A stretch of 64,000 nt of DNA from JBDGYE01 sp039584255 (lineage in GTDB: Bacteria > Gemmatimonadota > Gemmatimonadetes > Palauibacterales > Palauibacteraceae): NCBI GenBank assembly GCA_039584255.1, contig JBDGYE010000002.1:1-64000 (forward strand), written 5' to 3'. The number at the start of each line of letters is the position of its first letter. The first letter of the stretch is position 1. The notes under the pieces are model-generated. The model worked only from the letters and a program-made list of their open reading frames with translations. It did not search any database and was not told the DNA's origin. The translations under genes were made by a program, and so were the position numbers. Positions 40,589-49,257 of the stretch are shown in pieces.

Positions 40589-42523
40589 CTATCGGCGCCA
40601 CCCGTTGTTGCTCCGGTCGTCATCCGGATAGACGCTCCGGGGGTCCAGCTGGGCGGCCACCAGCTCCCGGGCGCTGTCGAGCCGGTAGACGAAGTCGGGC
40701 CCCAGCTTCCACGTCTCCACGGGCAGCCGCACCGTCTCCTGCGAGCCGTCCGCGAACTCGAGGCGCATCTCGATCGGCATGACCATCGCTCCGCGGCTGC
40801 GGAGGTGAACCTCCGTGCGCTCCTCGTCCGGGTCTCGGACCACCCCCTCGATCGCCTGGTCGAGCCTGGCCGTGCTGTACAACCAGCCTCGCCAGAACCA
40901 GTCCAGGTCGGCCCCGGCGCCGTCCTCCATCGCCCGGAAGAAGTCCGCCGGATACGGGTGCTTGAAGGCCCAGGCGTTCGCGTACTCGGAGAACGCGCGA
41001 TCGAACCGCTCCTTCCCCAGCACCTCGTACTGCAGGAGGTGGAGCATAAGGGCGGGCTTGAAGTAGCCGGCCCAGTAGAGGTCATGGTGCTCGTCGGGCG
41101 GCAGGGCCATGGCCTGCTCCTCACCAACCGTCGCGTGGGCCGCATACAGCTCCAGCGGCTGGCGCGAGACCGTATCCGCGTACTCCTCGCCGGCGAAGTA
41201 CTCCTCGACCGAGCCGATGTCGATGAAGGTGTTGAATCCTTCGTCCATCCAGACGTGGAGGCGCTCGTTGGAGTTCACGATCATCGGGAACCACTCGTGA
41301 CCGAACTCGTGCGTGAGCACCCAGTACAGCTCCTCCCGGGTGGTCTCGGTGGGAACGAAGGTGAGCATCGGGTACTCCATCCCCTCGTTGGGTCCCTCAA
41401 CGGTCGTCGCGTGCGGCCACGGGTAGGGGTAGATGCGCTCCGAGAAGTGCTTAATGGAGACCCATGACATCCGGTTCGCCTCCTCCCACAACACGGCTTC
41501 CGGACGGTAGAAGGTCTGGATCAGGATCCCGTTCCACGTGCTGGCATCCCACCGGAAGTCCGGAGCCATGGCGAAGGCGAAGTCCCTGACGTTCTCCGCC
41601 TCGAACCGCCACGTCTTCTCACCCGAGGCGCTCGAGCTCCGTGTCGCCAGGGCCTCCTCGCGGGTCACGATGGCCACGGCTTCCTCCGAGGTCGCGGCCC
41701 CGGCCAGGCGCTCTCGCTGGGCTCCGGCAAGGACCTCCTCGGGGTTCTGTATCGTTCCCGTAGCCGCCACCACGTATGCGGCCGGCACCGTGAGCTCCAC
41801 CGCGAAATCGCCGAACTCCTGATAGAACTCCCCGGCTCCCAGGAAGGGGTGGATGCTCCATCCCTCCACATCGTCGTAGACCGCCAGCCGGGGATACCAC
41901 TGGGCGACCTGATACAGGGTCCCGTCCCGGCCCATGCGGCCGAAGCCGTACTCGGGCAGCGTCCACTGCCAGTCGACCTCCAGCTCGAACACGCCCCCCG
42001 AGGGCAGGGACTCGGGGAGATCCACCCGGACGATCGTGCTCTGGACCTCGTGCCGTAGCGGCGCGCCATCGATCGTCTCGACACGCGTCAGCGCCATCTC
42101 GCTTCCTCCGGTGCAGGAGAAGTCGAAGACGGCGTCGCCGAACAGGAGCGGCGGGACGTCGAGCACGGAGGTGATGCTCTCGGGATCGCACAGATTGGCG
42201 TCGAGCTTGAGCCACAGGTAAGCGAGGGCGTCCGGCGAATTGTTGGTGTAGCGGATCCGCTCCGAGCCCATCAGGAGCTGAGAGCCCGTGTCCACCGATG
42301 CCTCGATCGCGTAGTCGACCTGTTGCTGCCAGTAATCGGGCCCTGGCCGTCCGGCGCCTGTGCGCAGCGTGTTGGCCGCCGGCAGATTCAGCGGCCGGAA
42401 CGGCGACCTGCTCGTCCAGCCGCGGGGGCTCTCCTGGGCCGCGGCCGGCTGCGGGAGCGTGAGGACCGCGAGAGCGGCGAGCAGACCGACCCTGGGAAGT
42501 GACACCGACCTCGGCACGTTCAT
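40589..42523 (-). CDS. Secreted M1-family metallopeptidase
   Basis: 644 residues with a signal peptide to about residue 30 (LPQPAAAQE). The zinc site is HEFGH (405-409) with the third ligand Glu428 in WMDEGF, the exact M1 spacing. The GMEYP at 381-385 replaces the GAMEN exopeptidase motif, as in the branch annotated simply 'M1 family metallopeptidase' from environmental bacteria. Residues about 60-250 form the N-terminal beta domain. It is expected in the periplasm or outside, cleaving peptides. It is divergent from the NhaC gene across 229 nt. Confidence 0.92.
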   Translation of the reverse strand: MNVPRSVSLPRVGLLAALAVLTLPQPAAAQESPRGWTSRSPFRPLNLPAANTLRTGAGRPGPDYWQQQVDYAIEASVDTGSQLLMGSERIRYTNNSPDALAYLWLKLDANLCDPESITSVLDVPPLLFGDAVFDFSCTGGSEMALTRVETIDGAPLRHEVQSTIVRVDLPESLPSGGVFELEVDWQWTLPEYGFGRMGRDGTLYQVAQWYPRLAVYDDVEGWSIHPFLGAGEFYQEFGDFAVELTVPAAYVVAATGTIQNPEEVLAGAQRERLAGAATSEEAVAIVTREEALATRSSSASGEKTWRFEAENVRDFAFAMAPDFRWDASTWNGILIQTFYRPEAVLWEEANRMSWVSIKHFSERIYPYPWPHATTVEGPNEGMEYPMLTFVPTETTREELYWVLTHEFGHEWFPMIVNSNERLHVWMDEGFNTFIDIGSVEEYFAGEEYADTVSRQPLELYAAHATVGEEQAMALPPDEHHDLYWAGYFKPALMLHLLQYEVLGKERFDRAFSEYANAWAFKHPYPADFFRAMEDGAGADLDWFWRGWLYSTARLDQAIEGVVRDPDEERTEVHLRSRGAMVMPIEMRLEFADGSQETVRLPVETWKLGPDFVYRLDSARELVAAQLDPRSVYPDDDRSNNGWRR

Positions 42524-42752
42524 CCTGACCTCCTGGCCTCAGGACCTGGCGAAGGTGCACGCAAGGAGTCGCTGCGTCCGATGCCCGAACCGTCCTGGCG
42601 AGCGGGGTCGAAACGGTGGAATGCCGCGGAATCAGCTCGCCGCGGCCGCCCGGGCGTAGACACAATAGACGGTTCGAGCTTCCCGGCCTCAAGTGGGCTC
42701 GAAACCGACCCCGCGTTGCTCGTCCCGAGGCCGTGCTCGTAACGTCCCACCT

Positions 42753-44279
42753 ATGTCCAGGAACCGCGGCATCCGCTGGAAGAGTCTGGCGGTCGGGATC
42801 GCCATGCTCGCCGTAGGGCTCCTCGCGGCCGGCCACTTTCCCACCAACGGCGAGCATTACGGCTTCTGGTCCGTGGTCCCTCCGGTCGTGGCCCTCGTCC
42901 TGGCCTTCACCCTGCGGGACGTGATCTCGGCTCTCTTCATCGGGATCGTTCTGGGCGGCATCATCTCGGGCAAGCTCAACATCGTCCAGGAGTTCCTGAT
43001 TCCGTCGGTGGGATCGCCCTCGTATGGCCTCATCCTGCTGGTCTATCTGTGGGCCCTGGGCGGACTCATCGGACTCTGGACACGGACCGGAGGGGCGATG
43101 CGCTTTGCCGACTGGGCGGGGGCCAGGGTCGCCCGCGGCCCTCGGTCGGCGAAGTTCTTCGCCTGGATGATGGGGATCATCTTTCACCAGGGCGGCACGA
43201 TCAGCGCCGTGCTGACGGGCGCGACCGTGAGACCGGTGTCCGACCGGCACCGGGTGTCGCACGAGGAGCTGTCCTACATCGTCGATTCCACCGCCTCTCC
43301 CGCGGCGACCGTGATCCCGTTCAACGTCTGGCCGATCTACGTCGGAGGGCTCGTTGCGGGGACGGTGCCCGTGATCGCGACGCAGCAGGAGGGCATCGGC
43401 TTCTTCTTCCGCGCGATCCCGCTGAACTTCTACGCCATCTTCGCCGTTCTCTTCACCCTGCTGTTCGCGTGGGAGAAGCTCCCCCTCCTTCCGGGCAGGC
43501 GCATGCGGGCGGCCATGACCCGGACGCGGGCAACCGGCCGGCTCGACCGCGAGGGCGCCGAGCCCCTGGCCGCCGAGGAGCTGACGCTGCTCAGGATGCC
43601 GGAGGGCTATGAACCCGGTCTCATCGACTTCTTCGGACCAATCGGCACCCTCATCGGCGTGGCCGTGGTGCCGTACCTCTACACGTTTTACATCCAGGGC
43701 AACCGGGAGTCGCCGTCGCTTCCCATCGCCGAGGCCTTCGTCCTGGCGGTGCTTGTGGGAATGGCCATCGCGCTGGCCAGGGGAATGAAGCTACACGACG
43801 TGATCGACGGGTTTGTCTCCGGCTGCAAGGGCGTGACGATCGGGGCGATTGTGCTCGCGCTCGCGGTGACGCTGAAAGCGGTGGCCGACGCCGTCGGCAC
43901 GGCTCCGTACGTCGTGCAGACGATGGGCGAATGGATCAGCCCGGTGGCCCTGCCGGCGGTGCTGCTCCTGTTGTCGATGTTCGTAGCCTTCTCGACCGGT
44001 ACCTCCTGGGGGACGTACGCGGTCATCTTCCCCGTGGCCATGCCCCTCGCCTGGGCGGTGTACTCCGACCCGACCTTCCTCACCCTGTGCTTCGCCGCGG
44101 TGACCGGAGGCAGCGTGTTCGGCGACCAGTGCTCGCCCATATCCGACACCACGATCCTGTCTTCCCTGGCTACCGGCTGCGACCTGATGGATCACGTCTT
44201 CACGCAGCTTCCGATGGCCCTGGCAGCGGCAGGCGCAGCGGCGCTGCTCTACACGGCGATCACCTGGGTCGTCATCTGA
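42753..44279 (+). CDS. NhaC-family Na+/H+ antiporter
   Basis: 508 residues with about 12 TM helices. The ATG at 42753 begins just before TM1 and is chosen over an upstream in-frame ATG at 42693, although no good ribosome site is visible. Family marks include RTGGAMRFADW, FHQGGTISAVLTGATVRPVSDRHRVSHEELSYIVDSTASPAATVIPFNVWPIY, FSTGTSWGTYAVIFPVA and GGSVFGDQCSPISDTTILSS, the conserved charged/Ser-Thr core of NhaC. It should exchange sodium for protons, in keeping with the sodium-coupled phosphate symporter elsewhere in the window. A hairpin follows the stop. Confidence 0.9.
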   Translation: MSRNRGIRWKSLAVGIAMLAVGLLAAGHFPTNGEHYGFWSVVPPVVALVLAFTLRDVISALFIGIVLGGIISGKLNIVQEFLIPSVGSPSYGLILLVYLWALGGLIGLWTRTGGAMRFADWAGARVARGPRSAKFFAWMMGIIFHQGGTISAVLTGATVRPVSDRHRVSHEELSYIVDSTASPAATVIPFNVWPIYVGGLVAGTVPVIATQQEGIGFFFRAIPLNFYAIFAVLFTLLFAWEKLPLLPGRRMRAAMTRTRATGRLDREGAEPLAAEELTLLRMPEGYEPGLIDFFGPIGTLIGVAVVPYLYTFYIQGNRESPSLPIAEAFVLAVLVGMAIALARGMKLHDVIDGFVSGCKGVTIGAIVLALAVTLKAVADAVGTAPYVVQTMGEWISPVALPAVLLLLSMFVAFSTGTSWGTYAVIFPVAMPLAWAVYSDPTFLTLCFAAVTGGSVFGDQCSPISDTTILSSLATGCDLMDHVFTQLPMALAAAGAAALLYTAITWVVI

Positions 44280-44280
44280 G

Positions 44281-44301
44281 GCTGCCTTCAGGGACGGCAG
44301 C
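44281..44301 (+). terminator. Hairpin after the NhaC gene
   Basis: GCTGCC (44281-44286) and GGCAGC (44296-44301) form a 6-bp stem with a 9-nt loop, beginning 2 nt after the stop. No T-run follows, so termination is plausible rather than certain. Confidence 0.4.
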
Positions 44302-44369
44302 GCCACCTTCCGGCAGCGCTGGAGCGGGTCGAACCCCTGGCGCGTTCCTCCGTGACAACAGGAAGGCCG

Positions 44370-44381
44370 GAACGTACGTTC
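44370..44381. promoter_or_regulatory. 12-bp palindrome upstream of the SDR gene
   Basis: A perfect palindrome, GAACGTACGTTC, ends 31 nt before the TTG start of the FabI/FabL-like SDR gene. TetR-type regulators of fatty-acid genes bind short perfect dyads of this sort; the regulator is unknown. Confidence 0.4.
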
Positions 44382-44412
44382 GGGGCGGACGGAAGCAGCG
44401 AGGGAGGATTCA

Positions 44413-45216
44413 TTGAGTGAAGGCGGCGCCAACTCGGCGCTCATCTTGGGCGCGTCCAGCGGATTCGGCGAGGCGGCGTCCCGCGAGTTCGCCAGGGCCG
44501 GGTATGACATCTTCGGTGTCCACCTCGATCGCCGGGCCGGCCTCAAGAGGGTGGAGGCGATCAAGACGGACATCGAGGGCGCCGGGGCCCACGCGACTTT
44601 CTTCAACATCAACGCCGCCAGCGTGGAGAAGCGCGACGCGGCGCTGGACAGCATGGCCGAGGTTGCTCCCAAGGGATCCGTCAGGGTCCTTCTTCACTCG
44701 CTGGCCTTCGGGACGCTCCGTCCGTTCGTGGCGGCGGATGCCTCCGGCTCGGTGACGCCGGAGCAGATGGACATGACGCTGACCGTGATGGCGCACACGT
44801 TGGTGTACTGGGCGCAGGGTCTGGTACACCGGGGCCTCATGGGACACGGCGGACGCGTCTTGGCCATGACGAGCTCCGGCGGGGATCGGGTGATCCCCAG
44901 CTACGGTGTGGTCTCCGCAGCGAAGGCCGCTCTCGAGTCGCACTGCCGTCAGCTCGCGCTGGAGCTGGCACCTCACGGAATCACCGCCAACGCGATTCGA
45001 GCCGGAGTAACCGACACGCCCGCGCTCCGCAAGATCCCCGGGGCCGACCAGATGATCGAGGAAGCCAGGCAGCACAACCCTCACGGGCGCCTGACCACGC
45101 CGGAGGACGTCGCGCGGTGTCTGGTGGCCCTCGCCGACGAGGGAACGGCCTGGATGACCGGGAACACGATCCGCGTGGACGGAGGAGAGGACTTCGTCGG
45201 CTCCATGCCGTCCTGA
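44413..45216 (+). CDS. SDR oxidoreductase, FabI/FabL (enoyl-ACP reductase)-like
   Basis: 267 residues from a TTG start behind GGAGG. Glycine-rich cofactor motif GASSGFGEA at 13-21. The catalytic region is SSGGDRVIPSYGVVSAAK with Tyr164 and Lys171, a Tyr-x6-Lys spacing that marks enoyl-ACP reductases (FabI, FabL) rather than the Tyr-x3-Lys of most SDRs. A FINAN-like NIN segment and a C-terminal GNTIRVDGGE loop complete the fold. It probably reduces enoyl-ACP or enoyl-CoA with NAD(P)H in fatty-acid synthesis. A palindromic site lies just upstream. Confidence 0.82.
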   Translation: MSEGGANSALILGASSGFGEAASREFARAGYDIFGVHLDRRAGLKRVEAIKTDIEGAGAHATFFNINAASVEKRDAALDSMAEVAPKGSVRVLLHSLAFGTLRPFVAADASGSVTPEQMDMTLTVMAHTLVYWAQGLVHRGLMGHGGRVLAMTSSGGDRVIPSYGVVSAAKAALESHCRQLALELAPHGITANAIRAGVTDTPALRKIPGADQMIEEARQHNPHGRLTTPEDVARCLVALADEGTAWMTGNTIRVDGGEDFVGSMPS

Positions 45217-45232
45217 GTCGCTGGAAGGAACG

Positions 45233-45445
45233 ATGGCCGAGAAGAAGAGAGGAATCGCCCGGATCACAGACTACCTGGTCCGCGACCGGGCCCGGGCCGT
45301 CCGCGACGAGATCACGCGTCCGTGGCGGAGGGGCGAGCAAACGCCGGAGGCCGAGGTGGGGCGCTGGCTCGGACTCGGCCTGGCGCTGGGCGCGATCCTG
45401 GTGGGAGCCGGGCTCGCCCTGTTCACGACCCTGCGCGAGGAGTGA
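45233..45445 (+). CDS. Small single-helix membrane protein
   Basis: 70 residues behind GGAAGG. It has a basic, charged N-terminal half (residues 1-43, with ARAVRDEITRPWRRGEQTPE) and one TM helix (about 46-66, LGLGLALGAILVGAGLALF). No family is recognised. Translationally coupled to the nitrilase gene by a GTGA overlap and 16 nt after the SDR gene, so the three genes look like one operon. It could anchor a partner to the membrane. Confidence 0.65.
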   Translation: MAEKKRGIARITDYLVRDRARAVRDEITRPWRRGEQTPEAEVGRWLGLGLALGAILVGAGLALFTTLREE

Positions 45446-46308
45446 GCAGCGGCGCCGTGACGCGCGTCTGCGGCGTGCAGTACGCCCCCACGCTGGCCCA
45501 CTTGGAGGCGAACACGCTCGACGTGTGCCGCGAGATCTCCGAGGCGGCCGCCGAGGGTGCTTCCCTGGTGGTCCTCCCCGAAGCGGCCCTGACCGGCTAC
45601 GTGTTTCACGACAGGGAATCGGCACTGGCCGCGGCAGTGGCGGCCGATGGGCCGGAGCTGGAGGCGGTCGCGGAGACCTGCCGCTCCGCCGGAACGTACG
45701 CCGTGGTGGGGGCCATAGAGCGCGACGGCGAGGAGCTCCACAACTCCGCATTCCTGTTGGGTCCCGCAGGACCCGTCGGCCGGTACCGGAAGCTCCACAC
45801 CCTCTGCCTCGGAGTGGATCGCTTCACGACGCCCGGTACCGAGCCCCTCGCCGTCTACAAGCTTCCGTTCGGCCGGATCGGGCTCAACATCTGCTACGAC
45901 GGGACCTTTCCCGAGACGGCCCGGGGGCTGAAGCTTCTCGGGGCGCAGCTGATACTCCTGCCCACCAACTGGCCCACACTGGAGATTCGGCCCTCGCAGG
46001 TTCGTATCCGCGCCTGGGAGAACCACGTCAACTACTTCGCGGTGAACCGGGTCGGCACGGAGGAAGGCGTGGAGTTCGGAGGCGGTAGCCTGGCGGCGGA
46101 TCCCCGCGGGAAGCTGCTCGCCGAGGGAGGGATCGGACCGGAGAGGATCCACATCGAGTTCGACCTGCCGGATGCGGATCTGTCCTATGTCGTCGCCGAA
46201 GAGGGGAAGTACGAATTCGACTACATCGCGGATCGCAGGCCCGATTCATATGCCCCGCTGGTCGAGCCGCCAAAGCACGGTCGCCCGAGCGGCAGCAGGA
46301 GTGCTTGA
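45442..46308 (+). CDS. Nitrilase-family carbon-nitrogen hydrolase
   Basis: 288 residues from a GTG that overlaps the preceding stop; a second GTG at 45457 is possible. The catalytic triad is visible: Glu in VVLPEAALTGY, Lys in YRKLHTLCLG, Cys in LNICYDGTFPE. The RIRAWENHVNYFAVNRVG and GGGSLAADPRGKLLAEGG blocks fit the omega-amidase/N-carbamoylputrescine-like branches. It probably hydrolyses an amide or carbamoyl group; the substrate is not predictable. Confidence 0.88.
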   Translation: MSSGAVTRVCGVQYAPTLAHLEANTLDVCREISEAAAEGASLVVLPEAALTGYVFHDRESALAAAVAADGPELEAVAETCRSAGTYAVVGAIERDGEELHNSAFLLGPAGPVGRYRKLHTLCLGVDRFTTPGTEPLAVYKLPFGRIGLNICYDGTFPETARGLKLLGAQLILLPTNWPTLEIRPSQVRIRAWENHVNYFAVNRVGTEEGVEFGGGSLAADPRGKLLAEGGIGPERIHIEFDLPDADLSYVVAEEGKYEFDYIADRRPDSYAPLVEPPKHGRPSGSRSA

Positions 46309-46371
46309 CCCCGGCTCCGCCCGGGCGACCAGATCTGCCGGACTCTTCTCGTTACGCCGCTAGCTGCTCAC

Positions 46372-46689
46372 TCAGGTCGGGAGCAGGCTGGAGTACCACC
46401 GCCGCTCGTGGATCGGGGGGAGGGTCGGTGGTGGCTCGGGAGCTTCGCGCGCCTTCAGCGATCCGGGCGTGAGACGCACATCCTCGATTCCCAGTTCGTG
46501 GCAGGAACACGGCCTTTCTGCCGGCTCGACCTCGAGCACGAGCGGCGCAGCGGCAGGGTAACTGGCGACCTCAGGCAACACGGACTCGGTTCTGGCCTCG
46601 ATCCCTTCGACGGTGAACCCGGCGATCAGCAACACCGCCAGCGTCGCCGCCATTCCCAGGATCTCCTCAATCTCCACTCGCCCTATCAT
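46372..46689 (-). CDS. Small membrane-anchored hypothetical protein
   Basis: 105 residues, started at an ATG preceded by GGAGGTGAGGAG. An N-terminal hydrophobic helix (about 9-26: ILGMAATLAVLLIAGFTVEG) anchors it. The rest is Pro/Glu rich with a short CSCHE motif and a PPPTLPPIHERRWYSSLLPT tail. No family is recognised. An in-frame GTG at 46698 is an alternative start. It stands alone on the minus strand, 272 nt past the end of the SOD gene. Confidence 0.45.
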   Translation of the reverse strand: MIGRVEIEEILGMAATLAVLLIAGFTVEGIEARTESVLPEVASYPAAAPLVLEVEPAERPCSCHELGIEDVRLTPGSLKAREAPEPPPTLPPIHERRWYSSLLPT

Positions 46690-46888
46690 GCTCCTCACCT
46701 CCCCACTTCCTCCGGGCGTTTCGGGCTTCTCCTTCTTCTCCCTCGTCTCATTACCGTCTGGGCGGCTCGACTACCGGTCTCATTTCATTGGACATCACAA
46801 ACGGTCCGAACGTTGGTTCACACTACGAGTCGCGCGTGTCGAGGGTTTCGGCAGTGCCGAGTCAAGAAGGCGTCCCCAGCAATGCGAA

Positions 46889-46918
46889 GACGGCCGCCGC
46901 GCGAGTGCGACGGCCGTC
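46889..46918 (-). terminator. Hairpin downstream of the superoxide dismutase gene
   Basis: GACGGCCG (46889-46896) and CGGCCGTC (46911-46918) form a perfect 8-bp stem around a 14-nt loop, 44 nt past the SOD stop on its own strand. There is no clear T-run. The remainder of 46690-46961 shows nothing else. Confidence 0.5.
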
Positions 46919-46961
46919 CCTCGGCCGGCCTGGAGCGGCCCGGCAGGTCACTGCAGGGCTG

Positions 46962-47651
46962 CTAGAAAGCCTCAGCCCACTTCTTGACCTCGCGGCCGAA
47001 GTCCTCGAGCGCCTTGAAGAACGGCGCCGGACCGCCGAGCGCCTTCGCCAGCTGGTCACCCACCGCTTCCCAGTTGACCAGGTTCCAGAACGCCTCGATG
47101 TACTCCGGCCGCCGGTTCTGGTACTTGAGGTAGTAGGCGTGTTCCCAGACGTCGAGGCCCACGATGGGCACGAAGCCCTGCATGAGAGGACTGTCCTGGT
47201 TGGCCGTCGAGAAGACCTTGAGCTCGCCGAAGGACGAGAGAGCCAACCACGCCCACCCGGAGCCGAAGCGCGTCGCGGCCGCGTTCGAGAAGGCTTCCGT
47301 GAAGCCCTCGAACGAGTCGAACGCGTCATCGATCAGGTCGCCGAGCGCTCCCTCCGGCGCGCCGCCCCCGCCAGGGGCGATTGTCTGCCAGAACAGCTTG
47401 TGGTTGGCGAAGCCGCCGCCGTTGTTGCGCACGGCGGTCTGGATCTGCTCCGGCAGCGAGTGAACCGACCACAGGAGCTGCTCGGCCGTGTAGCTGTGAA
47501 GATCCGCGTGGCCCTCGAGCGCCATGTTGAGCTTGCTCGTGTAGCCTGCGTGGTGCTTGGAGTGGTGAATCTCCATGGTCGTCGCGTCGAAGTGGGGCTC
47601 GAGCGCGTCGTAGTCGTAGCCCAGCTTGGGCACCTCGAACGGGTACGGCAT
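46962..47651 (-). CDS. sod: Superoxide dismutase, Mn/Fe type
   Basis: 229 residues from the ATG behind AAGGAG (a GTG three bases earlier is too close to that site). The N-terminal helices carry IHHSKHHAGYTSKLN with the first metal histidine. The second histidine is in GGGFANHKLFW. The C-terminal pair is in VGLDVWEHAYYLKYQNRR. The GG before FANH and the family GRV-like context fit Mn or cambialistic enzymes more than strict Fe ones. It has no signal peptide, so it is cytoplasmic. It is followed by a hairpin and preceded by a likely promoter. Confidence 0.95.
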   Translation of the reverse strand: MPYPFEVPKLGYDYDALEPHFDATTMEIHHSKHHAGYTSKLNMALEGHADLHSYTAEQLLWSVHSLPEQIQTAVRNNGGGFANHKLFWQTIAPGGGGAPEGALGDLIDDAFDSFEGFTEAFSNAAATRFGSGWAWLALSSFGELKVFSTANQDSPLMQGFVPIVGLDVWEHAYYLKYQNRRPEYIEAFWNLVNWEAVGDQLAKALGGPAPFFKALEDFGREVKKWAEAF

Positions 47652-47667
47652 CACTGACTCCTTGCTG

Positions 47668-47696
47668 ACTATGTCGGATACGGCTCAGGCGCCCAA
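47668..47696 (-). promoter_or_regulatory. Probable promoter of the sod gene
   Basis: On the minus strand: TTGGGC (47691-47696), 17-nt spacer, CATAGT (47668-47673). Predicted start is about 10 nt upstream of the ATG, giving a very short leader. Confidence 0.4.
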
Positions 47697-47736
47697 GCTC
47701 GACTAAGGAAGCGCCAGCCACAAGTCTCGCGGGCGG

Positions 47737-49236
47737 TCACCCCTCGGACAGGCTCAAGGTCACCTCGATGCGACGGTTACGGCGACGCCCGTCCTCCGTG
47801 TTGTTGGGTGCGACAGGCCGGCTCTCGCCGAAACCGACGGCCGTGATCCGTTCCGCGCTCAGCGCCATGTTGGCCAGCACGTACTCACGCACCGCTATCG
47901 CACGCCGCCGGCTCAGAGCCTGATTCGAGGCCTCGTTGCCCACGGAGTCGGTATGTCCTTCCACCGTTATCGCTGCCTCGGGGAACTCACGGATGACCCT
48001 CTGCACCTTGGTGAGCAGCGAGAAGTTCTCCGGCTTGATCTCATCGGAGCCCGAGTCGAAGGTGAGCCCGTGAAGGCGAATGATCAGGATACCCTGCCCG
48101 AGCAGGACCTCCGCTTCCTCCGGCGCGAAGACAGCCTGAACCTCGCGCAGTCTCCGTTCCCGCCGCTCGCGATCCCTGAGCTCCGCCGCAACCGTGGCTT
48201 CACGCTGCTCGAGTGCCGCCAGCGCCGCGTCGAGCGAATCCACCAGGCCCTCCAGGCGCCCGATCTCTCTGGACCGGGCCGCTACGTCGTCCTCCAGGCC
48301 CGCGCGGTCTTCGTACAGGCCCTGGATGGCGACGAGCGTCTGGTCGGTGACAGGCGTGTAGCCGGCCGCGAAGTGCGCGGCGAAGCCCAGCTCTTCCGCG
48401 ATCCTGGCGAGCTCCGTCTCAACCCTCAGGGTGAGCGCCTCGACCGTGAGCGTCTTCCGGTTCACGCTGTCGACGACTGTCGCTAATAGCGTGGAGTGCG
48501 CATACTCCCCGGCGGCGGCCTCCGCGAGCACCCTTGCCTCCGCCCGCTCGTAGCGGTCGCCCCGAAGGACCTGTTCCGCGCGAACCAGGAGGGAATCCGC
48601 CCGGGCGTTGGTGAGAGGCGCGCGCTCGTGAGCCTTGGCCCGTTGCGCCGTCTCGCGCTCGGCGCGGGCCCGGCCCAGCAGATCGGTGCGGATGGCGTTC
48701 AGCTCGGCCAGACGGAACTCCTCTTCCGCCCTTTGGGCGCGATCCCGAGCTCCGTTCTGGTCATTGCTCTCGACCCGGCGGCCGGCATCGCGGATCGTCC
48801 TCTCACCTTTCTCCCAGTCCGAGGCCGCGTAGTCCGGAGCATTCGCGGCGGCCGCGTCGTCGCGAGCCTGGAGTGCGTCGCGCAGAAGCACGAGCCCGAT
48901 CTCCTGGAGAGCCTCCGCCTGGTCCAGCTCTCCGGCCGCGTCGCCGAGCCGGCGCTCGATGTCCTCGATCCTGCCTCCCTGCTCGTACCGTTGCCTCGCT
49001 TCATCGACACGCTGCGAGGCGCGGTCGAAGTGGCGGGGGGATATGATGTCCAGGTGCTCGGACTGAGCTCGTGCAAGCCGGTCCAAGACGTCCTCGATCT
49101 GCCGCTCCACACTCTGCGCTGCCGCCGGAGCCGCCGTGAGAGCCGCTAGCCCTGCGAAGACGATGGCCAGCGACGGCGCCCGAATGGCCGACCGGAGCCC
49201 TCGGCCCCGGATCGCTCTCGTGATCCTCTGTCGCAT
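47737..49236 (-). CDS. OmpA-family protein with helical N-terminal region
   Basis: 499 residues with a signal peptide to about residue 41 (ALTAAPAAAQ). Residues about 42-385 are almost wholly helical and charged, with coiled-coil-like heptads and two long helices of DUF4398 character. The C-terminal OmpA domain (about 390-499) contains GLTFDSGSDEIKPEN, VEGHTDSVGNEASNQ, LSRRRAIAVREYV and GFGESRPVAPNNTEDGRRRNRRIEV, all peptidoglycan-binding motifs. It should tie the outer membrane to peptidoglycan. It begins 21 nt after the thioredoxin-fold gene, probably the same transcript. Confidence 0.92.
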   Translation of the reverse strand: MRQRITRAIRGRGLRSAIRAPSLAIVFAGLAALTAAPAAAQSVERQIEDVLDRLARAQSEHLDIISPRHFDRASQRVDEARQRYEQGGRIEDIERRLGDAAGELDQAEALQEIGLVLLRDALQARDDAAAANAPDYAASDWEKGERTIRDAGRRVESNDQNGARDRAQRAEEEFRLAELNAIRTDLLGRARAERETAQRAKAHERAPLTNARADSLLVRAEQVLRGDRYERAEARVLAEAAAGEYAHSTLLATVVDSVNRKTLTVEALTLRVETELARIAEELGFAAHFAAGYTPVTDQTLVAIQGLYEDRAGLEDDVAARSREIGRLEGLVDSLDAALAALEQREATVAAELRDRERRERRLREVQAVFAPEEAEVLLGQGILIIRLHGLTFDSGSDEIKPENFSLLTKVQRVIREFPEAAITVEGHTDSVGNEASNQALSRRRAIAVREYVLANMALSAERITAVGFGESRPVAPNNTEDGRRRNRRIEVTLSLSEG

Positions 49237-49257
49237 GACTCCCCCAATCTTTGTCGC

